64,000 nucleotides of DNA. It comes from Ehretia macrophylla. Lineage: Eukaryota > Streptophyta > Magnoliopsida > Boraginales > Ehretiaceae. Shown piece after piece: positions 1 through 11,195 of the stretch. The stretch is taken from the NCBI GenBank assembly GCA_037974665.1, contig CM075765.1, forward strand, positions 19,295,648 to 19,359,647, read 5' to 3'. Position 1 is the stretch's first letter. Each line of letters starts with the position of its first letter. The notes beneath the pieces are model-generated. The model did not search any database. It had not been told where the DNA came from and was given only the letters and a program-made list of their open reading frames with translations. The translations under genes were made by a program, and so were the position numbers.

Positions 1-750
1 TGCTAGACTGCTAACAAAAGACATTGCTTTCATCTCTTATTCCTTCTCCTAAGACATCGGAAGTGGGTATTGGCTCATTGAACACTAACTTAATCCGAAA
101 GTGGTGATAAGAATGATTATGTGAAGTGAACATTTTGCAGTTCAATAAGCAAGTATTACAGTGCTGTGTTGAGAACACAGATTAGGCAGTACAGAGATTA
201 TATTTACCAGTGAGAAAGAATGTCATACCGACAGACACACCACACCCACACACGCGGGCACGCGCACGCACACACAGACACACGGATACACACACAAATG
301 CGCACACACAGATTAACAGTGAAAAGAGAAGTGGAGACTATATGATCATAGAACTTTACAACTATCATGTGGAAAAGAAAAAAGAAAGCCAATCAATTTC
401 TACAATATTTCGATTCCATTATCCTAGAATTATTAAAGCTCAAACTAATGCAAAGTAAGTAGGACCAGAACAGAGTATTTATTTTCTCACATAGTACTAG
501 CCATATGCACTCAGTGACACAAACTCAGTGGCAAAGTGTATTTCATCATTGAATGATCAAAACTGTTCACCTAACTAAACAAACTATCTAATATAAGAAA
601 AATTCTTTAAAACGATTGATCAATTTTAAACGATCGACCTTGTTGTGAGAGAGTGATTTTGGGCCCTATCCATACTCGGATCGTTTTTTACCACGACCCT
701 AACAAAAAGTTGCCTGAAGGAAAATTTACTTGAACGAACAGGAAGTTTAC
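1..750. other. Left-edge non-coding stretch (subtilase intron 4)
   Basis: No exon is recognisable here on either strand apart from the subtilase exon that begins at 751. By its position it is the fourth intron of that minus-strand gene, because a GT donor follows exon 4 at 750/749 and the next expected subtilase exon (the one after the catalytic Asp-Thr-Gly) is not found. A CA-rich microsatellite lies inside it. Confidence 0.5.
230..311. repeat. Imperfect (CA)n microsatellite
   Basis: This is about 80 bases of CA/CACG dinucleotides with a few interruptions. Long apparent reading frames across it on both strands have repeat-driven His/Thr or Val/Cys composition and are not genes. Confidence 0.9.
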
Positions 751-1721
751 CTGTATCAATAAAGCCAATGACGACATTAACTTGGTTCTTGGTGGAATAG
801 CCTGGGATTTCCATAGTTTCTTGACCATTAAGGCCCATGAAGTCCCACGAATGTGTAGTATGCAAGCTCCTTTTAGTATTGGGAAAAACTGATACCACAC
901 CTGGCATTTCTGTTATGCATTTATCCACCACAAGTACAAAATCATGATTATTTACTCACTGTTTAAGTCTCAGAGCCTCATCATTTTTCCAATCAAATAT
1001 GGAAAATTCATGGCAACTGACACATAGTTGGCAGATTCTATACATGGAGGTCGAAGTAATATATGAGAGATTAATATTAGTCTGGGTTGACCGAATAGTT
1101 TCTCATCAAATATAGACTACTTACTAGCTATTTCAGAAGCTTGTTCTTCTGTCAACTTGGCTGCAAAGCCTTTGAAACCATGTCTATAACTATACATATG
1201 TGAAACCTTAGCTTGCTCAACACTGTTCCAAAACAAAAACAGCATACATTGAAAACAGTAAACAAAAAAACACAAGAAAAGTACATTTTGGGGTTAAAGA
1301 TCATAGCTTTTTACCTCCCTCTATGAATAGCAGCGAGCATATGATGGTGTTGCCTCAAAATCTCATCTGGGTCATCACCGTTATTGCTTCCCATATAGAC
1401 CACATATACCTGCAAGAAGAAAAAATATGCAAACTTTAATGGTGTTTGTAGTATTACTATCTGTCGGAGAAGTGTTAAGTGTACTCTTTATAGATTATAA
1501 GTAGTTGTTGTGTGATTAAGTTATAATTTTGTTAACTATTTTGGATACGGTATTACGTGACAACTACCATAACTGGTGCCAAGAATGCTGTAAGTATGTG
1601 CAGTTTTCTACATTATATAAGGCATGTTTACCTTGGAAGCAAAACAGGGGCTGATGTCTGCAAGCAAAACACAAAGAAACAGAAAAAGAACACCTTTTTT
1701 GGCATTACAAAATGAACCCAT
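751..1721 (-). CDS. Plant subtilisin-like serine protease, 5' part (four exons, gene continues off the left edge)
   Basis: Four exons on the minus strand join in frame through GT-AG introns: 1721-1632, 1409-1315, 1222-1125 and 909-751. Exon 1 gives a signal peptide (MGSFCNAKK, then the hydrophobic run GVLFLFLCVLLADISPCFA). Exon 2 starts the I9 propeptide (VYVVYMGSNNGDDPDEILR). Exon 3 continues it (HMYSYRHGFKGFAAKLTEEQ). Exon 4 holds the propeptide end and the processing region (MPGVVSVFPNTKRSLHTTHS, then WDFMGL) and stops in the first catalytic block, GFIDTG, which carries the catalytic Asp. Split codons are restored at every junction: AG+T gives Ser, A+AA gives Lys. The His and Ser catalytic blocks and the PA domain must lie outside the window. 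Plant subtilases are secreted to the apoplast and cleave peptides or wall proteins. An upstream in-frame ATG at 1817 is possible, but 1721 gives a standard signal peptide. The family call is firm; the SBT subgroup is not resolved. Confidence 0.9.
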
Positions 1722-1876
1722 TTTCCTATCAACTGCTAAGAAAGATGAGTTTAAGAAAGAAGATGAGGTCATATAGATGAAGGGAGAGAGAGAGAGGAGA
1801 GTAATGGAGATGTTCACAGGTATAGTGTGTATTACAGTTTACTCTGTCTAGCAGGAATATGGGTAGCGTTCAATGG

Positions 1877-1887
1877 TTATATAGCCT
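1877..1887 (-). promoter_or_regulatory. Candidate TATA box of the subtilase gene
   Basis: The minus strand reads GGCTATATAAC here, about 155 bases upstream of the chosen ATG and about 60 upstream of the alternative ATG at 1817. This spacing fits a plant core promoter with a leader of roughly 120 bases. Further upstream, at 1941-1959, is a run of 17 G on the plus strand interrupted by single T and A bases. No other motif was assigned. Confidence 0.4.
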
Positions 1888-2321
1888 ATGGGGTCACAGC
1901 ATATTGTGGTACTAGACTCACTAGTACTAGGCTAGGTACAGGGGGGGTGGGGGGGGAGGTGTAGTATGTTAGTAGTGGGAGTTAACAGTGATAAATTAAG
2001 AATGATGTATGACATAACGTTAGTGATTGAAGTATGACAGTTTAGAAATTAGTAAAAAAAAATTAGGTGTTCAGGTTTTGGAAAAATAATTTTTTGGATT
2101 TTTAATTTTTAAAAAGTGATTATTTAATTTATTTTTAACAAAAAATTGACAAAAAATATTAATTTTTTAATAATTTTTCTATTTTATCTTTGGACTTATT
2201 TTCTTTCCATACATAGCATTATGCACCATTTTGATAGTCATGAAATATCACCAAAAATCACTAAAAATTTCACAAAATATACCTGTTCAAACCAAAATTA
2301 AAAAATATAATTTTTTACAAA

Positions 2322-2438
2322 ATGACTTCAACATTATCATTTACCACAGTTAGAAAAGAAATAAACAGAACAATTATCAAGTTAAAAAATAGGATATATT
2401 ATTGTGAGTCAAAAGTAACTGATCGCATATCTAAATAG
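2322..2438 (+). pseudogene. Short 38-residue frame inside the Mutator-like arm, GRF zinc-finger-like start
   Basis: The frame begins MTSTLSFTTVRKEINRTII and ends YYCESKVTDRISK followed by TAG. It is homologous to a 37-residue frame at 56379-56492, where the corresponding end reads CYCGNKVVRISK. The Cys-x-Cys-Gly start resembles the first half of a GRF-type zinc finger, but the frame stops before the second half. A third, frameshifted copy of its first 26 codons lies in the right arm on the minus strand (around 2995-3085). Function is unknown; it may be a relic of a transposon-encoded or captured protein. Confidence 0.4.
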
Positions 2439-2469
2439 GAAATATGAGAATCTGTCGTTAAATATGTTG

Positions 2470-2947
2470 CTAATTAGTGACGGAATTAGAGAATTATATA
2501 AGTATTTATCTCAAAAAATAAATGTTACAAATCATAATTTCTTATAAAATGTATTTTACACTCCGTTGACAATATGAACAAGTATTTTTCAACTTAATTT
2601 GATATCCGAGTCATTTTAAGAAAGAAAATCGACAAAATCGGGTTTATTTTATTGCTTATCTTTAAATTTTTTTTCTAAATTCCGTTGCTATTTAGTGACG
2701 AATTTAGTGAAAGAATTACGATATGTTGTCACTATTCCATCTCAAATCTATCGACCATTACTAATCCGTCATAATGTTGCGAGAGATTAATGACGAAATT
2801 TAGTTATAAATTTTTCCGTTACAAAGTCGTCACTAATCTGTTATTAATTAGTGACTGAATATTTTCCTCGCTAAATCTATTACCACTTAGTGACGAAAAA
2901 TAATTAATCGCTAAAATTCGTAGCCTGTTTCAATTTTTCTTGTAGTG
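2470..2947. mobile_element. CACTA-type fragment nested in the Mutator-like element
   Basis: The right boundary at 2935-2947 reads, on the minus strand, CACTACAAGAAAA, the usual terminus of plant CACTA (En/Spm) elements. Inside are many short copies of TAGTGACGAA/TTCGTCACTA in both orientations, like the subterminal repeats of that superfamily. The matching left terminus is not found, so the fragment is truncated on the left. Confidence 0.55.
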
Positions 2948-3359
2948 GACCACTTCATTTTTTTGTTTTGATTTTAAAAGAGAAAAATCAAATTATCTCC
3001 TATTTTTTAACTTGATAATTGTTTTGTTTATTTCTTCTCTAACTGTGGTGGATGATGATGTTGAGTCATTTTGTAGAAATTGTATTTTTTTGTTTTGGTT
3101 TGGACAAGTATATTTTGTGAATTTTTTGGTGAATTTTTTTTTTTTTGATTTTTGGTGATATCTCATGGTTGACAAAATGATGTATAATGCCATGCATGAA
3201 AGAGAAAATAGGTCTAAGGGTAAAATAAAAAAATCATAAAAAAGTTAACATTTTTTGTCAAAAATGGACTAAATGGTCACTTTTCAAAAATTGAGGGACC
3301 AAAATATTACTTTTACAAAACATGAGGGATCTAAAAGGTTTTTTCACTCATTTAGAAAT

Positions 3360-5436
3360 AGAGTGAAAATGAATTTTTTTTATCAAAATAATTAATTTTG
3401 ATTAAAGAAGTTTGTCAAATCAATTTATCATCATTGTATAACACGAAAATACCATTGAATATTTTCGTAGAACCTTAGAAAAAAGTGACACAGTGATTGT
3501 ATTTACTATTTACAATGGAGTTTTTTTCTGAGTCGTGAATTCACTCCTTTGTTAATTCTATTACTAACCCGTAATATACCACATTTACAAAATGAAAGAA
3601 TCAATAAAGAAAAGGATCCGAACCCCAACATGGAACAGGGCAGGGCAGGGCGGGGAGGCAGGCGGGGTGTTGTGGGCTCTTGAGGGTATTGTGGAGTGGT
3701 GGCTTTGCTCTTAACTGAACCCACCATGCTGCTTTCCGCTCTCACTTCACGCAGTAAATTCAATAGGGAACCGTTAAAAGGCATCCCCTTTTGATATCAT
3801 GCGGTACTATATTTTCAATCAGACTTTAAAGTACATTTATATGATACCATATCTTAATGAAAGTTGATTCTAAAGGGATGTGGATATCCCACTTTATAAC
3901 CAGGAAAATATTAGTCCCGACGTATGTGTGAATCTCTTCACTGCACATATTATTATTACTGCATATAATGGTAACATATAATATTATAATAGAATTAAAT
4001 TAATTTAAATGAACGTTAAAAGCATTAACCTCGTGACCCTTGTTTCATCATACTTGCCAAGATCTTGCCCCAAAAGTAATCTTTATTACTGCTAATTAAA
4101 ATTATTTTTATGGGGAAAGATAATTAAAGTAGTGTTTAGGTATGTTTTCATGTTATGTTACTGATGTAAAAGGAGTTATGCTTCTGACATTGGGAATGTG
4201 TAATCATTCTGTTTCCAGTTAATTGTTTAATCAAATTGAGTTAATAGCCCCATTTATTATTGAGGTGATGAACTTTTGCACATGGGTGCTTGAAATTATC
4301 TAGTTTTTATTGTAGTTATGTCACTAAATGGCTTTAAACTAATGACTAAAGGGGTAGGTTTAGCAGACCTGCGGGATCGTTACACCCCTCCTATTATTCT
4401 TTAAAAGTGTGAGGAGCGAAAGTGAAAAAAGATAAAATTAGTTATTAAATGGGAAAAAATTAATTAAAAGCACCAATGATTTAGTGTACGAAATTTTTAT
4501 TATACACAAATCTGAAGAATGATCGGACTAAATCATTATTTAAAGCGGAAGATTTCATGCCACATCTGGATCTATGCTTGAACAACAGCATATAGCTGCT
4601 AGAGGAAAGAATCTTCCAAGATCTCACCTACAATTAATGATGATTGAGGTTGTTCATCTTCGATATCACCAGCATTATTTTTATTATTGGGCCATTGGGA
4701 TCATAGTGATTATGGTTACTCAGATTTGGGGCATTAAAATTCCTATTTCATTAGAATACTTTTTGTTCCTCTTGAGAAGGAAACCAAACGTGGCTGTGAG
4801 GGAACCATTATTACAACCAAGAAAAGATGAGAAATAACTTTCAGAATTCGTAGTGAGTAACGATCCTTTCATATTATTTAACGTCATGAATAGAATTTTA
4901 CGGTTGTAATTATTTATATCAGTTAACAATTGTTGAATTTCACTCATAATATCATACGTTATGAGTAAATTCATTTCCTTTGGGTTTGAAAGAAGTTGCC
5001 CAACTTATCAATAATGAGCAAACATTGTGAAAAATCTTCTATATAACTGTAGAAATGATCAATAGGGCTGCTTATAGAATGCTTTTTAATTATCTTTCCA
5101 ATGATTGTTGAGAAAAATTCCCCAACAATGAAGATTCATGATATAAGAAATTAAATACAGTAATATTTTGGGTCTGGAATTTCTCAGCAAATATTTGATG
5201 AATTTTTTTTTGGTCAAACAAATATTTGATAGATGCTACTGACCAAATAACATGTTCGCACGGATTAATCTCTAGATTATTTTTTCGGTCAAAGTTTAAG
5301 TATTCTCTTTAAAATTAAAATAAGTGGAGATGTGCGGTGAAGTGGAGTAAAATAATTTTAAAGATTAAAAATAAGAACATTTTAAAGTATTTTATGGGAT
5401 CTCTAGGGACTAGTCCCACAATCCAAATAGTATATT
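3360..5436. other. AT-rich intergenic DNA, no gene recognised
   Basis: I see no repeat with clear boundaries and no reading frame with recognisable homology. Two frames of about 90 codons (3506-3784 minus, 4574-4837 plus) have no motifs I know. The stretch 3630-3670 is a local GC-rich island of GGCAGGGC-like repeats. Confidence 0.5.
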
Positions 5437-6089
5437 TGTCCCTAGCACTATGTTTTTTTTTTTTTTTTTTGACTTGGACAAAAAGAAACTAAGTGGCTTA
5501 GACAAATCTTTTTTGTCGATAACCTCAGACCAATCAATCGAATATTGATTAATACGTAAGAAAGCAAAGTTCATATCATTAAACACAAACAAAAGTGACG
5601 AAAGTCATTACAAAAAAAGAGACCTATCTAATAATGTCTTCAAGGCTCCAGTTACTACACATCAATCTATTAATAGCACTATCCAAAAACTTTTTACAAA
5701 AAAGAATTTTCAATCTAATTGTCCGAAATAAAGTAGCAACCATGGTATCCTCCGAGTTGAAACAATCTCTAAAGAGCCTATTGTTCCTTTCAATCTAATT
5801 GTCCCTAGCTCTATGTTTTTTTTTTTTTTACTAGGAAAGCAAAGTTCATATCATTAAGCACAAACAAAAGTGACGAAAGTCATTACAAAAAAAGAAACCT
5901 ATCTAATAATGCCTTCAAGGCTCCAATTACTACACATCAATCTATTAATAGCACTATTCAAAAAAAAATTACAAAAAAAAATTTCAATTTAATTGTCCGA
6001 AATAAAGTAACAACCATGGTATCCTCCGAGTTGAAACAATCTTTAAAGAGCCTATTGTTCCTTTCAATCTAATTGTCCCTAGCTCTATG
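5437..6089 (-). mobile_element. Duplicated retroposon tail (LINE-like), each copy ending in poly(A) on the minus strand
   Basis: The 16-base word TGTCCCTAGC(A/T)CTATG occurs three times, at 5437-5452, 5800-5815 and 6074-6089. Between them lie two copies of one retroposon body in minus orientation, each with a poly(A) end (poly-T at 5453-5471 and 5816-5829 on the plus strand). The first copy is about 90 bases longer, at 5472-5557. The simplest reading is one insertion with a 16-bp target duplication, followed by tandem duplication through the duplicated target. The body is probably a LINE 3' end, but no coding domain is visible. Confidence 0.7.
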
Positions 6090-7281
6090 TTCATGACAAA
6101 GAAGTCTTCAATCGCTAGGTTAGTTTAATTATTAGTATCAATTTATATTACAAGGGTATATTGCGTTACAGGTCATAATATTTGTAATCAAAATTCAAGT
6201 CTTTTTTTTTTATAACAAGAAATTCACCATAAACAGGATCATAATAGATCGACTTTAAGATTATAATATCTCGTGATGTAGCAAAGCGTTCCAGTGCATA
6301 CTCAAGCCCTATTAAAGAATAAGTAATATTTATAATGAAACGACATAAGTTCAAATTTAAAGCTTTTAATTATAATAAATCGTTATTAGACCACTTGACC
6401 GAACTCTAAAGGCCAGAATTCGAGTTATTCTAGGGCAAGGATATAAAAATTTCTAGTGACCCAGAGGCAGCATTAATGATCAGAAGTGTGATAGCTCAAT
6501 GGTTGTAGGGATGCAAAATAATTTGCTGGCTTTTTTTTTTTTTGGGGGTCACATATTGATACCAAACTAGTCTTAACACATGCATGAATTCTCACAACAA
6601 TTATTGATTTTTTTCGTCGTTAACAATTATTGATTTCAAAAGATGGCTTATTGGGTATAAAAATCCAATCTCTCTTAACAACATTGTTTTCTTGTTTGTT
6701 GTTTCCTACTATTCTTATGGACAAACACAAGTCAAATTGCCACCTCGAGAAAATCCAAAAAGATGATAAGCAAATGGGTTGCAGCAACAACCAAAACTAT
6801 AAGAACAAGACAACCTTTAAAACCAAACAATAAAGCACATCTTATGATCAAAGACTTTCCATACCCGAAAATATTTTTAATCACTGAAAACAAGTTGTAA
6901 CTAGTAAATAACTGCAAATATATAACTCTTACATAACATAATTACGTAACATTATAACGTTATAAAAAAATTCATTTTTTTAATATTTTACTATTATGAA
7001 TCCTACTCGTAACAAGAGAAATTAGGCACCTTCATGGAGAACATTGACATATTAATAGTCCCTAGTGTAGGCCATCATATTAAAGTGCAAAGAAATACTA
7101 ATAAAATTTGGGCAGGTCTTGCAACGAGGTCCTGGCAAAGGTGGCATTATTTCACCATTGGAATGAGTGACACAACGGCTAAGGATTTAGTTTGTGGCAG
7201 ACAGACACAATCCCCATGAATTTCGGTGCTTTCACAACCGTTGCTGTTATCTGCTTTTCATTGCTTTAGAAGAAAATTTTA
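6090..7281. other. AT-rich intergenic DNA, nothing assigned
   Basis: Only short frames of about 60 codons occur and none shows a recognisable domain. No repeat pair or inverted repeat with clear ends was found. Confidence 0.5.
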
Positions 7282-7655
7282 GAGTAAATTTCATTGGTGG
7301 TTCTATATATTTAAAAATTTTGATATTTTAATATCGAATTTTTTAAAATAATTTTTTTAGTTTTTAATATAGTTTAAGTGTGATATTGTTGGTCTAGTTT
7401 GCCTAAACTTTTAACTTTTTAATACTTCTAACATGTAATCCGCACGTGTGTTAGATGATATTCAGCTTTTAGGGACATTTTGACAATCTAAGTGTGTACA
7501 CATGTGCAGGTCATGTGTTAAAAGCGTTAAAAAGTTGACGATATAAGCTAATTGGACCAACAACGTCACACTTAAAATACATTAAAAACTAAGAGGATCA
7601 TTTTGAAAGATCTGAGACCAAAGTGCCAAAACTTCCAAACATATGAGACTTACTC
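7282..7655. mobile_element. Small inverted-repeat element (MITE, Mutator-like) with 9-bp target duplication
   Basis: The element is 374 bp. Its two halves are inverted copies over about 130 bases each, starting GAGTAAATTTCATTGG on the left and GAGTAAGTCTCATATG on the right (minus). The 9 bases AAAATTTTA flank it at 7273-7281 and 7656-7664. It has no coding capacity. Confidence 0.85.
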
Positions 7656-7664
7656 AAAATTTTA

Positions 7665-8453
7665 TTTACATGTTTAGAAGTATGATATTCTATTTGAAAT
7701 AAACTAATTAATATTAAGTGAGATAACTCATGTCTTAGATAGTAAATTTTATAATTTTTATTAATGTAAAAAAATTGTATTATTAAATAGTCTTCCTTAC
7801 ATAATGACCTGGACCAAAGAAATAATTTTTGAAAATGAGAGCTACTATGGAAGAATAGATTTAGTGAAAAGAGCTGCATACGAGAACTGATATAGAGGAA
7901 CAAAGTCATTAAAAAGAGATAGATCATATATGAAAAAATAAAACTGAACTAAGACTCAACTTTGATATTATGTTTAAGTACACAGAAATCTTTCTAAAAC
8001 TAATTGATATTAAATGGGACAACCAAAATCTTATATGATGAATTCATACTGTATAATTTATCATCCTGAGATTTTCTACTTCAATTCCAACAGCCTAAAT
8101 AAGGCTATTTTCTAATTTTCATATAAGTAAAAATTTATCATTAATTCAAAATTAAAGACTTGTTTATTATTATATTACATATATTTTGTGCTCTTATATT
8201 CTTCCTAATAATAAATCGAGTGCTACTAGAGCCACTCACGCAACAATAACCAAGAGCAATCACTCTATGCATTCTTTTACTTTGTGGGTGTATGTAGGGT
8301 AGAGGGATATTTGGAGTGGTACGTATAGCACTAGGAACCGCCGGCAGCTTTGTGAGCAATCATGCCTCGTTTTTGTGGTGGTGTATCAAGTGCATTTGTT
8401 GACTATTTTATGCTTTTCGGTGCGAAAAGACCCCGGCACTATACAATTCCTCT
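7665..8453. other. AT-rich intergenic DNA, nothing assigned
   Basis: No feature was recognised. Frames at 7598-7927 and 8141-8359 on the minus strand lack any motif and have low-complexity AT codon use. Confidence 0.45.
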
Positions 8454-9760
8454 AGGTGTCAGTGTCATGGTGGTGTAATAATGAAGATGATGAAGATTAT
8501 GATTATTGTGCTGCTAATTACGAAGCAGAAAACATTTGATGTCAAAATGATAAAATCATTTAGGCAAACGAATATGCTGTTCATCATATAGAAATTTGAC
8601 ATAGGGAAGTGCTTTATTCTATTCATAGGACAAGAGATTTGCAAGATTTAGAGGGATGTTGGTACCCCAAGATTTTAAAAGTTGCTATTATGGATGTAAA
8701 ATGAAATTATCAATCCGTTCAAACTATTTAATTTAATCCAAATTAATCTATTTTTAACAATTTTTTAAAAATTTGGTTGGTTATAATTTAAATTTTCATA
8801 AGTACCGACCATATAATTTAATTTATAATTTTTACCATTAATACCGGTAAATTCAAACCAACCCAAAGGTTTATTGTATAGTATATAATACACAATAAAT
8901 ATGTGTAGTATTCTCTAGAGAACTTTTCACATTTTTCCACATTTTTCAATTTCTCTTTCATTTCATTGAAGAAATCAAAAGACACCATGAGTAATTCGTT
9001 CTATATTTTAAATTTCTACAATACAGTTACTTTCTTTAAATGAGACTATAAGTTAAACCGGATGTATGGTATGGCTTGGTTTGGGTGGTTTAGTTTCTTC
9101 AAATGTATTGATTTAATTTTGGTAATTTTGATAAGTGCATGGTTTGGATTTGGTTTTAATTTTCTCAAACCGAAAGTATTGGTTTGGTTTGAAAAATAAA
9201 GTTTAAACCGCTCAAACTGACCCATGCACACCCTTAGTTGCTGTCAATGATGTGGTAAAAGAAAGAATAAGTATCAAAGTTAGTCTCTGAAACACAAATG
9301 AGTCGAGCGTGAATGAACAATTTAAACAAAATATCAACTCTGATATCGATTAATACTAGGTGTCAATGTCATGGTGGTGTAATAATTAATCAAGATGATG
9401 GTGATTATGATTATTATTATGCTAATTACGAAGAAGAAAACATTTGATATCCAAATGATAATATCATTTAGGCAAACAAATATGGTGTTCATCATATGGA
9501 AGTTTGACATAGCGAAGTGCCTTCTTCTATTCATAGGATAAGAGATTTGTAAGATTTAGAGGGATGTTGGTACCCCAATATCTTAAAAATTGCAATCAAT
9601 GAGTAGTATAAGAAAGAACAAGTATTAAAGTTAGTGTCTGAAATGTGAATGAGTCGATTGTGGATGAATAATATAAGATAAAATTTTAACTCTGATATCG
9701 ATTAATACTAAAGTGACCTAATACCTAATTTTGATATCGATTAATACTAAGAGTGATCTA
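8454..9760 (+). repeat. Direct duplication of an unknown ~235-bp sequence plus a second repeated ~110-bp block
   Basis: The segments 8454-8685 and 9358-9593 are direct copies about 85% alike, both starting AGGTGTCA(G/A)TGTCATGG and containing GAGGGATGTTGGTACCCC. A second pair, about 9245-9357 and 9597-9705, shares GATATCGATTAATACTA, which recurs once more near 9737. The sequence between the large copies (about 9050-9235) resembles a MITE end, reading GGGTGTGCATGGGTCAG on the minus strand. The family is not recognised; the pattern suggests a degenerate transposon with internal duplication. Confidence 0.6.
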
Positions 9761-10324
9761 ATATTTTATATATTAGTATTAAAAATCTTAATTTATTCAT
9801 ATAGAATAATAGTATTCACCAAGAAATGAATCACGAGGGCAAAGGGATAAAATTTGTGACTGAGGGCTTCTTTTAATTTTTTTTTTTTGTCAAACACATT
9901 GGAATTGAATAGGGCTGACCACTTGAAGAAATTATGTGAAATACATTATATTTTATTTTCCATTCACTGCGATTTTGATATGCTCCGATTCTTTTCAGGT
10001 ACGGTTTCCAATTTTCATGTCTTTACAGTTTAACATTGATTCCAAGACTATGGATACATGATAAATTTATTTTCATTGGTTCACTTGTGGCAAAATGGAC
10101 CCTACCACCTGGCTTTTCGTCTAATGATATGTTTTTTTGTTATAAGTGCAAGAGGTTGCGAGAATAATTTTTGTAGGTGATATTTGCTATATGTTATACG
10201 ACTTAGATTTTCCTTGAATTTTAAAAAAAGACATGGACTCTGAGATTAGTTTAATTCAAGAAGAAGAAAAAAGAAGGAAAGAGGGAACTCGAGATCTGAT
10301 AAGAACAAATAGCTATTGCACATC
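9761..10324. other. AT-rich intergenic DNA, nothing assigned
   Basis: No gene, RNA or bounded repeat was seen. Confidence 0.45.
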
Positions 10325-11195
10325 GCCTTACAGACTGTTTAGAATACATAAATTCCATAAAATTTTACGGAATTCAATTACAAATCCAAATTTTTGTGTT
10401 TGGTTGCAACTTTTTAAAAAATTAGAAATCTTGGATTTGCAAATCTTGGATTTATTCAAGCCGTACTCAAATTTTTGCTTAAGAGGTGAAATTTATAAAT
10501 TCACGTTATTTAAGTTAGTTCCTATCTTTTCAACACAAAATTACCCTCTAATTTTTTTTTTATACTTAAATTTAACTTTTGCTCAAATACAAAGATAAAA
10601 AAAATAAAAAAATATTTCAAACCCTCTCCCTCACCCTTCTTCTTTCAATAAAAGATGAAAATAATTGATCAACAAGTTAGGGCATCAACAATCTGTACTA
10701 GCGCTTGTTGAATAGCTCAAAAGTTCTTATTTATTATTCTTAAATTTTACTAATTTCAATAGAATAAAGGAAGGGTATTTGAGTAAAATATAATTTTTAA
10801 TTCTAATTTAACATATATTGCAAATTATAGTTCCAAATAAAAAAATTCATTTATAAATATAAATTCTCATGAAATTCATTTATAAATCAAATGAATTCTA
10901 CTAACACTATGTTAGTCAGAAGATCAAAAAGGTGTTAGGCTAACTCCACAATTTTTTTATTTTTTATTCTTAAATTTTACTAACTTCAATAGAATAAATG
11001 AGGGTATTTGAGTAAAATATAATTTTTAATTCTAATTCTACATATATTGCAAATTATAGTTCTAAATAAAAAAATTCATTTATAAATATAAATTCTCATG
11101 AAATTTATTTATAAATCAAATGAATTCTACTAACACTATATTAGTCAGAAGATCAAGAAATGTGTTAGGCTAACTCCAATAATTTTTTTATTTTT
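10325..11195. mobile_element. MITE family X, copy 1, with its right third tandemly duplicated
   Basis: The sequence 10325-10925 matches 32381-32943 along its length (shared blocks include GGCTCAAATACAAAGATAAA-like, TGAGTAAAATATAATTTTTA and CATTTATAAATCAAATGAAT). The right part is then repeated once more at about 10965-11195, giving a tandem pair with a period of about 232 bases. The ends look like weak inverted repeats around CTGTTTAGAA. An apparent 121-codon plus-strand frame at 10233-10598 is embedded in this repeat and is not a gene. No target duplication was resolved here. Confidence 0.7.

Larger units (their letters stand above)
2050..3350. mobile_element. Mutator-like element with ~355-bp terminal inverted repeats and 9-bp target duplication
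   Basis: The ends at 2050-2407 and 2993-3350 are inverted copies of each other, with about 75-80% identity by eye. They are flanked by the same 9 bases, TTTAGAAAT, at 2041-2049 and 3351-3359. Long inverted ends plus a 9-bp duplication are the signature of Mutator-like elements. No transposase is encoded, so it is non-autonomous. The inner ends of both arms carry the start of a short reading frame (see 2322-2438). The loop between the arms contains a second, unrelated piece that ends like a CACTA element. Confidence 0.85.

Noticed and set aside
210..458. Open frames on both strands over the CA repeat
   Set aside because: They are produced by the dinucleotide repeat and show only repeat-driven composition.
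3506..3784. 92-codon minus-strand frame, Pro-rich
   Set aside because: It has no recognisable domain and partly follows a GC-rich repeat patch. It cannot be supported as a gene.
4574..4837. 87-codon plus-strand frame with a hydrophobic centre
   Set aside because: No homology was recognised, codon use matches the AT-rich background, and there are no splice or promoter cues.
10233..10598. 121-codon plus-strand frame
   Set aside because: Most of it lies inside a MITE that recurs at 32381 in non-coding form.
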